From contig NZ_SMYL01000002.1 in assembly GCF_004358105.1 (NCBI RefSeq), positions 186,001 to 250,000 on the forward strand: a stretch of 64,000 bases of DNA, read 5' to 3'. The position numbers and the translations under genes were made by a program. This document shows positions 35,801 through 46,792 of the stretch, piece by piece. Every line of letters starts with the position of its first letter. Position 1 is the stretch's first letter. Source of the DNA: Sapientia aquatica (lineage in GTDB: Bacteria; Pseudomonadota; Gammaproteobacteria; Burkholderiales; Burkholderiaceae_D). The notes beneath the pieces are model-generated. The model saw only the letters and a list, made by a program, of their open reading frames with translations. It searched no databases and had not been told where the DNA came from.

Positions 35801-36625
35801 CCGATCCGCTACCCGTTCCATGCTTAGCACGAGTTGGTGCAGCTTAGCCATCAGGCTATCTTTGTCGTTGGGCTGGAGATTGATTTTTTGCGATAAATCG
35901 CCCAGCGCGAGCTGCGCGGCAACTTTCGCGGCGTCCTCTGGCTCACCGCCGAGTTGACGCACGATAGAGCGCACCGCCATATAGCCCATGCTGCCGATAG
36001 CGATCAGAGTCAGTAGGGCAATTGTTAATAACCACCCCGAGGTTTGATCTTTGCTCTCTGCGGCCAAGGTTGCTTGTTTTTTGCTGAGTTCTTTGCTGTA
36101 GTCGACGTGCAATTCAAATAACGCTAACAGGTCTTGGAAAATAGGCGCGCTGTTGGCGGTCAATTTATAGGCTTCTTCCACGCCGGCTGGGCCTTGGCGC
36201 GACTTGAGCATAATCTGGTGAATCAATAGATTGTATTGGGATAGCGCTTTCTTTTCTTTTTGAAAAAACTCGCTGATTTTAGCGTCCGCAATACAGCTTG
36301 AACCCGAGCAGCCGTTGGTGGCAAATTCGATAAATGATTCGTCGATTTTGTGCTCGTAGTCGACGATTCGGCTTTCTAATAAATCGCTGTCGGTGGAATT
36401 GGGCGTGAAGATATAGCGGTAAGTGACAACCCGCGACATCAAGGCGTTTTTACGAATTTGTTCGAGAATTAATAGGCTAGGGATGATGCTGACGTTGGCG
36501 TAGTCGGTGGCGGTGTAGATTCTGTCGGTGCTGTATTTACTCAAGCTGGCCATGAGCGACACGCCCACGATGGCCGTCGCTACGACTGGAATTAATCTCT
36601 TTGCGATAGTTAATTTCATGCCCAA
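32870..36625 (-). CDS. membrane hybrid sensor histidine kinase with three receiver domains
   Basis: A 1251-residue kinase. Transmembrane helices near 10-28 and 197-216 bracket a helical periplasmic sensor. HAMP segments (217-310) and a GAF-like domain (325-480) follow, then a Gln/Glu-rich coiled coil (485-590) with repeated EEQQQQLQQQ and EELQQ units. HisKA has His600 (ANMSHELRTPL); the ATPase domain has NLLSNAFKFT, DTGIGIP and GGTGLGLTI. Receiver 1 (860-975) has Asp909 and the Lys in LQKP. Receiver 2 (982-1105) has an Asp in VIIDLAEL but no conserved Lys (IINAPQ). Receiver 3 (1130-1245) has Asp1179 and LSKP. It is first in the operon with CheB-CheR and the receiver-kinase. Confidence 0.95.
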   Translation of the reverse strand: MGMKLTIAKRLIPVVATAIVGVSLMASLSKYSTDRIYTATDYANVSIIPSLLILEQIRKNALMSRVVTYRYIFTPNSTDSDLLESRIVDYEHKIDESFIEFATNGCSGSSCIADAKISEFFQKEKKALSQYNLLIHQIMLKSRQGPAGVEEAYKLTANSAPIFQDLLALFELHVDYSKELSKKQATLAAESKDQTSGWLLTIALLTLIAIGSMGYMAVRSIVRQLGGEPEDAAKVAAQLALGDLSQKINLQPNDKDSLMAKLHQLVLSMERVADRADAVGRGNLSDEVVVLSEQDRLGKAINHMVVALRSARIVDDKRNWLSSGTNRLSQALTGDFSPQQIAKITLSEIGHYLQIGRGVLYTLRSDEPVLDLIGSYMFSESSQPQSSFKLGEGAIGQVAIEKAPIYLTVAAPNSNQPSSVAPIITGTSNCAPNYIYTYPVLKENDLLGVLEISSFTPLDELKLDYLMAAIEMLSSFIYVAEQRGQIRSLLQVAEQAEREVRKHNDYLQDVNSRMEEQQQQLQQQSEELQQSNAQMEEQQQQLQQQAEELQQTNAQLKEQQQLLERNNTYLRESQNDIDEKAKQLELSNHYKSEFLANMSHELRTPLNAIILLSKMMLENPDGNLSASEIKRAEVIHRSGNDLLRLISDVLDLSKVDAGRMEMNFTEVSSSAISAELHDLFESVAEQSQLEFIVQDKLQNRFISDSGKISQIMRNLLSNAFKFTKQGSVTLTIERDDQEALPIRIKVRDTGIGIPKNKTKMVFDAFRQVDGSTSREYGGTGLGLTISLRFAQLLGGTISLNSTEGKGSEFCLHLPDRPIEATTESTVNAATSSTPSAPVEIRPPIEPIFDDRSILNSSDKVILLIDDDVNFAAAVIEINHRLGYKTIVAQNGQEGLGLAKQYRPSGILLDLGLPDRDGTDILRDIKSDQELAAIPVYIISGRDHDSALSRKDIVGYLQKPVISSQIAEAEAALLNAIAQVSFNGVLIVTSEDKESQDLVDLITTHQRLGKVEVRQVTPDSSLSDALHAHDWGVVIIDLAELSIAQGLDAAQIIQTHSPTTAVLFFGVPHLSDEDEAKLLSYSDSIIINAPQAGLRLQENIERFLRTVPKIIQPAVASSKANPAEKKLKDRSVLVIDDDPRNLFVITAALEQQGARVWNALNGRRALDMLEKITVDLIITDIMMPEMDGYQTIAAIRANPNIAHVSVVALTAKAMPQDRKNILEIGADDYLSKPVDYDVLTNMAAFWCATRHG

Positions 36626-36936
36626 GTTCGCTTTCCGCGGCCAGTGTGAAAATTATCTGCTTGATGTTTTTATCTATTTAACGCTCTATAAATCGAATTT
36701 AATTCTAAAAAATTAGCAATTATTGCTATAAAAAATACCGGATTGAAAACTGCTTCCCTACCAGCACACTGGCTGACTGTTTCATATTAGTTGATTTATT
36801 GAAACATGATAGTTTTTTGAATTCTTGACCCGGAACTTGATGTGGTCGCGCTGCTAGCGTGCTGCGGCAACTGTGCTGTTTTCTGGCAGCGACCAATTTT
36901 GGGACATCGGTTCAAAATTGGTCGCCGCTAGGATTG
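36626..36936. other. intergenic region upstream of the hybrid kinase operon
   Basis: About 310 bases, AT-rich in the half next to the kinase start. It should contain the promoter of the signalling operon. The half next to the amidohydrolase holds the hairpin at 36889-36925. Confidence 0.45.
36889..36925. repeat. perfect 13-bp inverted repeat after the amidohydrolase gene
   Basis: GCGACCAATTTTG (36889-36901) pairs with CAAAATTGGTCGC (36913-36925) around an 11-base loop, 12 bases past the amidohydrolase stop. No T run follows on the reverse strand, so it may be a 3'-end stabilising hairpin or a weak terminator. Confidence 0.6.
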
Positions 36937-38244
36937 TTATTTAGTTTCTTTAACGATCTCGCCGCCCTTCATGACAAAGTCTAGCGATTGTAATAAGGTG
37001 ACATTGCTCAACGGATCGCCCTTGACCGCCACCAAATCACCATAGCGACCGACTTCAATTGCCCCGACATCTGCCGTGCGTCCGAGTGCTTGCGCGGCGT
37101 TCAGTGTGGCGGCTTGGATAGCCTGGACCGGTGTCATGCCCCAATCGACCATGGTTTTAAATTGCTTGGCATTGTCGCCATGCGGATAAATTCCCGCATC
37201 GGTGCCGAACACCATTTTTACCCCGGCTTTTAAGGCGGCTTTAAAATTTTGGCGTTGCTTGAGACCGATCATGCGTTCTTTTTCCAACGATTCGGCGAAG
37301 GTGCCGTTCTTGGCACCTTCGGCAAGGATGTAGTCGTCGTCATAAATATCCATTGAAAACCACGTGCCATGTTGCTTGGCTAGAGTGATCGCTTCGTCAT
37401 CGGCTAAACTTGCGTGTTCGATCGTGTCGGCTCCTGCGCGGATAGCGTCTTTAATCCCGTCCGCGCCGTGGGCGTGCACTGCCACGCGCAGTCCCAACAT
37501 ATGCGATTCATCGACCAAGGCTTTCATCTCAATCAAGGAATATTGCTGTCCGCTGACAGAATCGGTTTTAGAAAACACGCCACCAGTGGCACAGAATTTA
37601 ATCACTTCCGCGCCGTATTTACGCAGCTTACGCACCGTGGCGCGGATTTCTTCTGGGCCATTTGCTACCGCAGGTGTAGGCACGCTAATCGATGGAGGGA
37701 ACTCGGTCGCGTCGCAATGCCCGCCGGTGGCTCCGATGGCGTAGGTGGCAGGAACGATGCGCGGGCCGGGAATTTGATGCTCTTCGATCCCTTGTTTGAG
37801 CGCGACATCGTCGTAGTTGGACGAACCCACGTTGCGCACAGTGGTAAATCCGGCTTCTAGCGTTTTCTTCGCGTTGGCTACGCCCACCACCGTCCAAAAA
37901 TTGTCCGTAAATTCTAAACCGCGATAGCCCCCATAATGCGGGTCGCCGGTCAGGTGCACGTGCATATCAATAAAACCGGGCATGAGCGTCATACCGGCCA
38001 AATCAATTTTTATAGCGCCAGCGGGGATAGCCGCGCCGACGCGCTCAACGGCGGTGATGCGACCATTGCGGATGGTGATTTGCGGATGGTCGATCAACGT
38101 ACCTTTGGTGACGTCGAGCATTTTGTCGGCGGTGACCACCGTAATTGATTCTTCGGCTGCTGCCGCCGCGATAGTTATTAGGGAAGTTCCTAATAACAGG
38201 GACGCGATTTGAATAAAGCGTCGTGATAATGTGAAGTTCAACAT
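36937..38244 (-). CDS. exported amidohydrolase (imidazolonepropionase-like / Xaa-Pro dipeptidase type)
   Basis: A 435-residue metal-dependent hydrolase with a signal peptide (IQIASLLLGTSLITIAAAAA). The TIM-barrel core shows MPGFIDMHVHLTGD (first metal pair), GGHCDATEF, VIKFCATGGVF (probable carbamylated Lys), VHAHGADGIKDAIRAG, IEHASLADDEA and FGTDAGIYPHGDN (the last Asp ligand). The C terminus ends in the composite sandwich domain (GRYGDLVAVKGDPL, FVMKGGEIVKE). Relatives cleave dipeptides or cyclic amides. It is followed upstream on the same strand by a DUF885 hydrolase gene (93-base gap), so the two may act on the same periplasmic peptides. Confidence 0.9.
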   Translation of the reverse strand: MLNFTLSRRFIQIASLLLGTSLITIAAAAAEESITVVTADKMLDVTKGTLIDHPQITIRNGRITAVERVGAAIPAGAIKIDLAGMTLMPGFIDMHVHLTGDPHYGGYRGLEFTDNFWTVVGVANAKKTLEAGFTTVRNVGSSNYDDVALKQGIEEHQIPGPRIVPATYAIGATGGHCDATEFPPSISVPTPAVANGPEEIRATVRKLRKYGAEVIKFCATGGVFSKTDSVSGQQYSLIEMKALVDESHMLGLRVAVHAHGADGIKDAIRAGADTIEHASLADDEAITLAKQHGTWFSMDIYDDDYILAEGAKNGTFAESLEKERMIGLKQRQNFKAALKAGVKMVFGTDAGIYPHGDNAKQFKTMVDWGMTPVQAIQAATLNAAQALGRTADVGAIEVGRYGDLVAVKGDPLSNVTLLQSLDFVMKGGEIVKETK

Positions 38245-38337
38245 GACAAAGTCCTGATTCAGTTTGGTTTCATGGTGGGTAGCAAACGCTGCAAACGTTC
38301 AGCTACCCTGAATAACTAGATAGCAATTAGATAGCAA

Positions 38338-40200
38338 CTAGATGCGCTTAGCGTTGGCAATATAGTTATCGATCACTGTTGGCAACACAGTAAGCGGAAC
38401 GCCGCCGGTGCTAACTAGTGCATCGTTAAACGCAGCTAAATCAAATTTGTTACCTAGCGCCGCCTTAGCTCGCTCGCGTTGACTCAGAATTTCGTTATGC
38501 CCCATTTTGTAGCCACAAGCTTGTCCCGGTGAGACGCAATAGCGGTGGACTTCACTTGTCATTGCGCCGACACCGCGACCGGTGTTTTCGACCAAAAAGC
38601 GTATGGCTTGCTCGGCGCTCCATTTCATTGCATGGATGCCGGTATCAACCACCAAACGGCAGGCGCGGAATTGTTGGGCTTGCAGGTATCCAATTTGGCT
38701 GAACGGGTCATTGGCATACAGGCCGAATTCGTCCACCAATTGTTCGGCATATAAGGCCCAACCTTCCACGAACGCATTGAAGCCGATCATGGAAGAAATC
38801 AGCGGCACCTCAGCATGATGTTCAGCCAGATATGCGCCTTGCCAAGCGTGGCCGGGAATCCCTTCGTGCGCGGTCAATGTGGCTAGCTGATCGCGTGGCC
38901 ACAACGTGGTCGATTTCAGGTTGATGTAATAAATAGCCGGACGCGAACCGTCGAGTGCGGCGAAGTTCATGTAACCCAGCGGCGCACCCGCTTCGATGTC
39001 TTGCGGCACCCGTTTGATGACTAGCGGCGCTTGCATTCCGAGGTGTGAAATCTTTGGCATGAGCGCGCGAGCGGCAGCGACTTTTTCATTGCAGAACGCG
39101 ATAATTTGGTCGCGGCCTTGATCGTTGTCAGCAAAAAAACGCTTCGGGTCTTTGGATAACGCTAACAAGCGTTCACCCACCGTTCCGTTCTTAATACCCT
39201 GCGCTTTGAGGATAGTATCAATGCGCGCTTTGAGCTGTTTGTTTTGTTCCAGTCCAATCGCATGGATTTCACGGGCACTGCGGGTGGTCGAGGTGCCGAG
39301 TTTTAATGCCCATTCATAATAGGCTTCGCCATCGGGCAAATGATAGACGCCCGCGATGTTGCTCGATTTAGCGGTTGCTTTGCTGTAGGCCGCGATTTGG
39401 CGATCAACCGCTGGGTAGATTTTGCTGTTGACGAGTTCCGTAGCGCGTGCTTCCCAATCGCCGTCGATGCCGAGTTTCTTTGTGCGGGTGCTGATCGACT
39501 TGACCAAGGTTTGCTCGGCCACTGCCGTTTTGCGATAGCCGCTTAATTGGCCGAGCGCCGTGCGGGCGATAAAGTCTGGCGGCGCAATGCCTTGGCTGGC
39601 TTGTTGAGTGATGCGTGCCGTTTCTTGGTCTAGCACTTTGGCTAATGCCTCGACCCGCGCTAGATAACTTTCTGCATCGTCGCGGTTGGCGATTTGATGT
39701 TGCGAATCGAGGAATTCGGGAGTGCGCCACAATGCGCCGTCTTGTTGTGTCAGCGGGTAGGGCGATGTGCCACCAAATAAACCACTACCTGCACCACCGA
39801 AGGGAAACCGGATTCCTTCCAAGCCCGCGTTGGTGGCGTAAGTAACTTTGTCATAAATGGTTTGGTTGGATGGGGCGAGCTTGGCGCGGTCTGTAATCGT
39901 TAATCTAGCCGACATCGATTTGACTTGCCGCATCCACTTTTCGTCGCCTTCAAACGACGCATCGTCAAGTTGCGATTTGAGCGCGCTGCGTTCGCCCGAA
40001 TCGAGCCCTAAACCGGTAGCTGAGGTTGGCGATAAGCGCAAAATTTCTTCAGCAAAATCGGCTAACAGTTGCGTGAATTGTGCATCCGAGGTGGTGGCGC
40101 TTTGTGCCGCTGCCATGCGCGGTAACGTCGATATCGCCGCAGCGCTAAACGCCATTTTGAGCGCGTCGCGCCGCGACGTTGTGAATGCTGTGCTGTTCAT
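38338..40200 (-). CDS. Tat-exported DUF885 hydrolase
   Basis: A 620-residue protein whose N terminus carries a twin-arginine signal (TSRRDALKMAFSAAAIS), implying export of the folded protein, often as a metal-containing enzyme. The rest is a DUF885 domain, an all-helical family related to zinc peptidases: the motif TAHEGIPGHAWQGAYLAEHH gives an HExxxGH-type site, followed by FVEGWALYAEQL. Metal-dependent carboxypeptidase activity is likely by fold but not proven. It precedes the amidohydrolase gene in the same direction. Confidence 0.9.
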   Translation of the reverse strand: MNSTAFTTSRRDALKMAFSAAAISTLPRMAAAQSATTSDAQFTQLLADFAEEILRLSPTSATGLGLDSGERSALKSQLDDASFEGDEKWMRQVKSMSARLTITDRAKLAPSNQTIYDKVTYATNAGLEGIRFPFGGAGSGLFGGTSPYPLTQQDGALWRTPEFLDSQHQIANRDDAESYLARVEALAKVLDQETARITQQASQGIAPPDFIARTALGQLSGYRKTAVAEQTLVKSISTRTKKLGIDGDWEARATELVNSKIYPAVDRQIAAYSKATAKSSNIAGVYHLPDGEAYYEWALKLGTSTTRSAREIHAIGLEQNKQLKARIDTILKAQGIKNGTVGERLLALSKDPKRFFADNDQGRDQIIAFCNEKVAAARALMPKISHLGMQAPLVIKRVPQDIEAGAPLGYMNFAALDGSRPAIYYINLKSTTLWPRDQLATLTAHEGIPGHAWQGAYLAEHHAEVPLISSMIGFNAFVEGWALYAEQLVDEFGLYANDPFSQIGYLQAQQFRACRLVVDTGIHAMKWSAEQAIRFLVENTGRGVGAMTSEVHRYCVSPGQACGYKMGHNEILSQRERAKAALGNKFDLAAFNDALVSTGGVPLTVLPTVIDNYIANAKRI

Positions 40201-40346
40201 AGTGTCCTTTGTTATTGTTGGTGAGTTGGTGAATTGCTGCTAGGTCTAACTACAAAATTTACTGTGCTTCGTGCTAAAAATTCTTACTCGGTTGTTGCGA
40301 ATTAGTTGTAAGAGAAATGCGCTATTGCTGGCACGCTATGTCGCGG

Positions 40347-40778
40347 CTATCCGTCTTCACGTGCGTTTAAATAACTTGGTTGGTCGTCATGCAAATGCAC
40401 CCACTTTAACTTCGTACTTACATGAATGTGGCTTTCTGGCGCGAAGTGTTCAGGGTCGTCAAGGCTGCAAATAGTGATATCAATTAACTCAGGATCGTTG
40501 CCATGATTAAACGTGATCTGAGTTCCACAAGTAGAGCAAAAACTGCGCCGTCCGTCGGGCGTTGAATGATAAAAAGTTGGCACACCTTGGGTAAATACAA
40601 AGCGTTCGACCGGCACCGAAAACCACCCCACAAAGGGCGCACCGGTTGTGCGGCGGCATATCGTACAGTGGCAGTTGGTGATATGACTGGCGACACCATC
40701 GGTTTGATAGCGAACCGCTCCGCAATAGCAACCGCCGCGCAACAAATTTGCTGGTGTCATGGCTGTTGGCGCGGACAT
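40347..40778 (-). CDS. GFA-domain zinc protein
   Basis: A 143-residue protein of the GFA (glutathione-dependent formaldehyde-activating enzyme/CENP-V) family. It has the expected zinc ligands: GGCYCGAVRYQ, NCHCTICRRTTGAPF and FCSTCGTQITF. Members bind zinc, and the prototype was proposed to help formaldehyde react with glutathione, but most have no known substrate. Its ATG overlaps by one base the stop of an amidohydrolase remnant (TAATG), so the present 5' end may use that gene's old transcription unit. No formaldehyde dehydrogenase is nearby. Confidence 0.9.
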   Translation of the reverse strand: MSAPTAMTPANLLRGGCYCGAVRYQTDGVASHITNCHCTICRRTTGAPFVGWFSVPVERFVFTQGVPTFYHSTPDGRRSFCSTCGTQITFNHGNDPELIDITICSLDDPEHFAPESHIHVSTKLKWVHLHDDQPSYLNAREDG

Positions 40779-40912
40779 TATTTAAGACTGTTTTTATAAA
40801 TTTTGCCGTCCTTCATAATCACGGTGAAGTTTTTTGCAGGATCAGCAATTAAATCAATGTGAGCAATCGGGTCGCCATCGACTAGCAGCAAGTTACGAGG
40901 GATAAATTTCAT
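40778..40912 (-). pseudogene. C-terminal fragment of an amidohydrolase gene
   Basis: A 44-codon frame gives NLLLVDGDPIAHIDLIADPAKN followed by FTVIMKDGKIYKNSLK, the characteristic end of imidazolonepropionase-like amidohydrolases (compare VAVKGDPL and FVMKGGEIV in the gene at 36937). The catalytic barrel is missing: similarity stops at about the seventh residue. A GGAG lies 6 bases before the ATG at 40912, so the fragment could still be translated, but alone it cannot be catalytic. The length and break point argue for a deletion remnant. Confidence 0.75.
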
Positions 40913-41348
40913 TAAAAACTCCGCTTGTTAGGCAAAAACTTGGTTGGTCTTTGTGCTGCTTTTCGTGGTCAGACGAGTGAAAATTTTCCTCGCTGTGACA
41001 TCCGGATAATCGGGAAGCGCCTAGCTAGAAAACAATAACACATAATTGGTATTTGGCAACATTGTTAAGTGAAATGTTGTGCTGATTTGAAATTTGGTTT
41101 TGGCTTAGAAAGTGGTGGTTCAAGGTTGATTGTTAAATGTTTATGAACTCCTGTTAGCGGCGTTCTGAGAACTGCTGGTGAACGTTAATTCCCCTAACCT
41201 GAATTGGCTACTATTGAGCATTAATTTTGTCAAAATCCATCTTATCTATGCATTTAAAGCACAAATAATTTGCGCCCAAGGTGCTTGTTTGCCCAAGTAA
41301 TTACTCTAAACTTCGCTCATCGTTTGGAACATTCCTTGGAGCAATAAC
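40913..41348. other. intergenic region upstream of lrgA
   Basis: About 435 bases with no convincing gene. A short palindrome is at 41057-41079. It replaces the missing body of the amidohydrolase remnant on one side and must contain the lrgAB promoter on the other. Confidence 0.45.
41057..41079. promoter_or_regulatory. short inverted repeat upstream of lrgA, candidate operator
   Basis: CAACATT (41057-41063) and AATGTTG (41073-41079) flank 9 bases. The core AACATTGTT followed by AAATGTT is also in the palindrome at 17842-17866, with a different spacer (5 bases against 1). Chance similarity is possible. Confidence 0.25.
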
Positions 41349-41738
41349 ATGTTGATTACATTTGCAGTGTTGCTGATTTTTCAGTGCATAGGAGAAGGCG
41401 CATCGTTTCTGTTGCAGTTGCCGATTCCCGGGCCGGTTGTTGGGATGTTGTTGTTATTTTTTGCATTGTTGCTGTCAACCGCATTATTGGAACAAATGGA
41501 AGCGACCGCGACTGAGTTGCTGCGCCATTTGTCCCTGTTATTTGTACCCGCGGGCGTGGGAATTATCGTGTCTGCCTCCAGCGTGCAGGGGCATTGGTGG
41601 GGCGTTGTTGTGGCGGTGGTATCGAGCACCGTTATTACCTTGGCAGCCACCGCGGCGGTGATGCGGATTTTTATTCCTAATCGAGCGACTTCGGTAAGTA
41701 GCCAAGGCTCAACGAGCAAATTGGATAACGAATCATGA
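41349..41738 (+). CDS. LrgA/CidA family membrane protein
   Basis: A 129-residue protein with four membrane helices and the family core LPIPGPVVGMLLLF and LSLLFVPAGVGI. CidA/LrgA proteins are holin-like and affect murein hydrolase activity and lysis; with LrgB they have also been linked to pyruvate or glycolate transport. A GGAG-type site precedes the ATG. It overlaps the lrgB-like gene by 4 bp, so the two form a coupled pair. Whether it is the Cid or Lrg type cannot be told. Confidence 0.92.
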   Translation: MLITFAVLLIFQCIGEGASFLLQLPIPGPVVGMLLLFFALLLSTALLEQMEATATELLRHLSLLFVPAGVGIIVSASSVQGHWWGVVVAVVSSTVITLAATAAVMRIFIPNRATSVSSQGSTSKLDNES

Positions 41739-42475
41739 ATGACCTTAATCACATTGGACGTATCTGGGTGTACTTGGCTGGCTCGCCCTTGTTTGGTTTG
41801 ACCTTGACCTTGTGCGCCTATGTCGTGGCCTTCCTGATTTATACCCGCTGCCGTTTCTCTCCATTAGCCAATCCGGTGGCGATCTCGATTGCGCTCATTA
41901 CCTTGGCGCTCAACGTCACGGGAATGAATTACCGCGATTATTTTTCTGGTGCGCAGTTTATTCATTTCTTATTGGGGCCGGCAACGGTCGCTTTGGCAGT
42001 GCCGATGGCGCGTCAGTTGCCCAAGGTGCGGCGTTTTTTTGTGCCATTGCTGGTTGCGCTCTTTTCAGGTTGCGCGGTGGCGATTGTCTCAGCGGTAACG
42101 GTCATCGTGTTAATGGGAGGTTCGTACCAATTGGCGATGTCGATCGGGCCAAAATCCGCTACCACGCCGATTGCGATGGGCATTGCCGAAAAGCTCGGCG
42201 GCTTACCTGCATTAACGGCGGTGTTGGTGATTAGCACTGGCATCGTCGGCGCGGTGTTAGCGCGCTTTATTTTTAACTGGATGCGCATAGAGTCGCATGC
42301 CGTGCGTGGGTTTGCGTTGGGTTTAACGTCGGGCGGAATCGGAACGGCTAGGGCGTTTCAGGTCAGCCCGGAGATGGGCGCGTTTTCTGGATTAGGAATG
42401 GGGTTGAATGGCGTGCTAACCGCGTTTGTCGCGCCGTGGTTAGTTCCGATTGCGGTTAATTTAATGACGAGTTAA
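41735..42475 (+). CDS. LrgB/CidB family membrane protein
   Basis: A 246-residue inner-membrane protein of about seven to eight helices. Family motifs are FLLGPATVALAVPMARQL, SIGPKSATTPIAMGIAEKLGGLPALTAVLVISTGI and RGFALGLTSGGIGTARAFQVS. It is the partner of LrgA/CidA, co-transcribed and translationally coupled through an ATGA overlap. A strong terminator follows at 42496-42527. Confidence 0.93.
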   Translation: MNDLNHIGRIWVYLAGSPLFGLTLTLCAYVVAFLIYTRCRFSPLANPVAISIALITLALNVTGMNYRDYFSGAQFIHFLLGPATVALAVPMARQLPKVRRFFVPLLVALFSGCAVAIVSAVTVIVLMGGSYQLAMSIGPKSATTPIAMGIAEKLGGLPALTAVLVISTGIVGAVLARFIFNWMRIESHAVRGFALGLTSGGIGTARAFQVSPEMGAFSGLGMGLNGVLTAFVAPWLVPIAVNLMTS

Positions 42476-42495
42476 TTTCCAAATCGTTGTTGGAT

Positions 42496-42527
42496 GAAAA
42501 AAGACCGCTTGCTGGCGGTCTTTTTTT
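42496..42527. terminator. bidirectional terminator between lrgB and the GNAT gene
   Basis: Perfect arms AAGACCGC (42501-42508) and GCGGTCTT (42515-42522) with a 6-base loop, an A tract before and a seven-T tract after. It lies between convergent genes. Confidence 0.9.
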
Positions 42528-42539
42528 GCGTATTCTTAA

Positions 42540-43049
42540 TTAAGCCCGATACCAAGCCATAGGAATATCCGCTTCCACTTGGCCATTGCTATTCTTAATA
42601 CGATTGACCATTTTGCCTTCAATCACAAATCCAAGTTTTTGGTAAAAGCCAATAGCGCGCTGATTGCTTTCGCGCGCGATTAGCTCAACCCGAGAAATGT
42701 GCGGTAGCTTTGTCGTTACTTCCGCCAGTAATTGTGTGAATAAGACTTTCCCAACTCCGCTGCCTTGGAAGTCGGGATGCACAGCAATCGTCAGATCGGA
42801 TAAAACATGCGCGAACACTCTGGGCGCTGGGCTGTAGCAGTGTATTTCGCCCGCGATTTTGCCATCAATGCGCGCAATTAACGATAAACCGCGTGCTTGG
42901 CTCATGACTAAATTGTGTCGCACATAATCGTCGCTGATCTCATCTTGCGCGCGTGCCAAACCACCCTCGATTGCCGCCACAGCACGATACAGCGCGGTGA
43001 TGTCGTTGAGATCCTCTAAGCCAGGGTGGCTGATTTTAATCGTGTTCAT
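42540..43049 (-). CDS. GNAT family N-acetyltransferase
   Basis: A 169-residue acetyl-CoA-dependent acetyltransferase. The acetyl-CoA-binding motif A is VHPDFQGSGVGKVLFTQLL, preceded by the strand AHVLSDLTIAV, and motif B is RVELIARESNQRAIGFYQKLGFVIEG. The substrate is unknown. It follows the dienoyl-CoA reductase gene in the same direction with an 8-base gap, so they are probably co-transcribed. Confidence 0.9.
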   Translation of the reverse strand: MNTIKISHPGLEDLNDITALYRAVAAIEGGLARAQDEISDDYVRHNLVMSQARGLSLIARIDGKIAGEIHCYSPAPRVFAHVLSDLTIAVHPDFQGSGVGKVLFTQLLAEVTTKLPHISRVELIARESNQRAIGFYQKLGFVIEGKMVNRIKNSNGQVEADIPMAWYRA

Positions 43050-43057
43050 AGGTCTCC

Positions 43058-45943
<2,886 letters not shown>

Positions 45944-46786
45944 TCAAGAAACAACCACCTTCTGATGCTCAGGACAATCCACCTGAAATAAGGCATGGTC
46001 CGACAAACGCATGGCGGACAATTTCTCGCCCCAAACACAGCCCGTATCCAACCCAATTAAGTTGGATTGAACCTGTAGCCCAAGTGCCGACCAGTGGCCG
46101 AAAACTAGCGTGCTGGATTCCGTCTGGCGCGGATGGGTGAACCACGGTGCAAAGCCGGGTGGGGTTTTATTTAAGCCTTCTTTACTATCGAATTCCATCA
46201 CGTCATCAGCAGTGCAAAAGCGCAATCTGGTCAACACGTTCACGATGCAGCGTAAGCGGTCGATGCCAGTTAAATCGGTGCGCCACTTGCTTGGCTCGTT
46301 GCCGTACATGTGCTTTAAGAAGTCTGCAAAATTTGGGCCGCGCAAAATCAGTTCAACTTCGTGCGCGTATTCCAAGGTTTTTTCTACCGTCCAGCTCGGC
46401 AACACGCCAGCGTGTACGATTAAATGATTTTCGATTAGCGCGGCCAAGGGGCGATGACGCAGCCAGCCTAATAATTCCTCGCGGTCCGGCGCATCGATGA
46501 TAGGACGCAGATAGGAATCTTTGTGCGGACGGTGCGTGCCGTAGGCGATAGCTAACAGGTTTAAATCATGGTTGCCCAACACGCTGTTGGCGCGCTCGCC
46601 CATGGCGACTAATTTGCGTAATGTGGATAAGGACTTTGGGCCGCGATTGACTAAATCACCAGCGATAAATAAACAAGCTTGCGCGTCTTGTTGCAAGATC
46701 AGCGCGTGCAGTTCATCGAGTTGATCGCAGCAACCTTGGATATCGCCGACGACATAAATATGGTCGGTGCTGGTGGTTGGATTCAT
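45944..46786 (-). CDS. apaH: symmetrical diadenosine tetraphosphatase
   Basis: A 280-residue calcineurin-like phosphoesterase that hydrolyses Ap4A to two ADP and can also remove Np4-type caps from RNA. Metal motifs are GDIQGCCDQLDEL, GDLVNRGPKSL, SVLGNHDLNLLA and LIVHAGVLPSW, with FGHWSALGL and GLDTGCVWGEKLSAMRL in the second half. It is the last gene of a reverse-strand run with hemH (6-base gap) and recN. Family length is normal. Confidence 0.96.
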   Translation of the reverse strand: MNPTTSTDHIYVVGDIQGCCDQLDELHALILQQDAQACLFIAGDLVNRGPKSLSTLRKLVAMGERANSVLGNHDLNLLAIAYGTHRPHKDSYLRPIIDAPDREELLGWLRHRPLAALIENHLIVHAGVLPSWTVEKTLEYAHEVELILRGPNFADFLKHMYGNEPSKWRTDLTGIDRLRCIVNVLTRLRFCTADDVMEFDSKEGLNKTPPGFAPWFTHPRQTESSTLVFGHWSALGLQVQSNLIGLDTGCVWGEKLSAMRLSDHALFQVDCPEHQKVVVS

Positions 46787-46792
46787 GGTGCC

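Noticed and set aside
37364-37860. long ORFs on the opposite strand of the amidohydrolase gene
   Set aside because: They are antisense shadows of a clearly recognised enzyme, and their translations show no family pattern.
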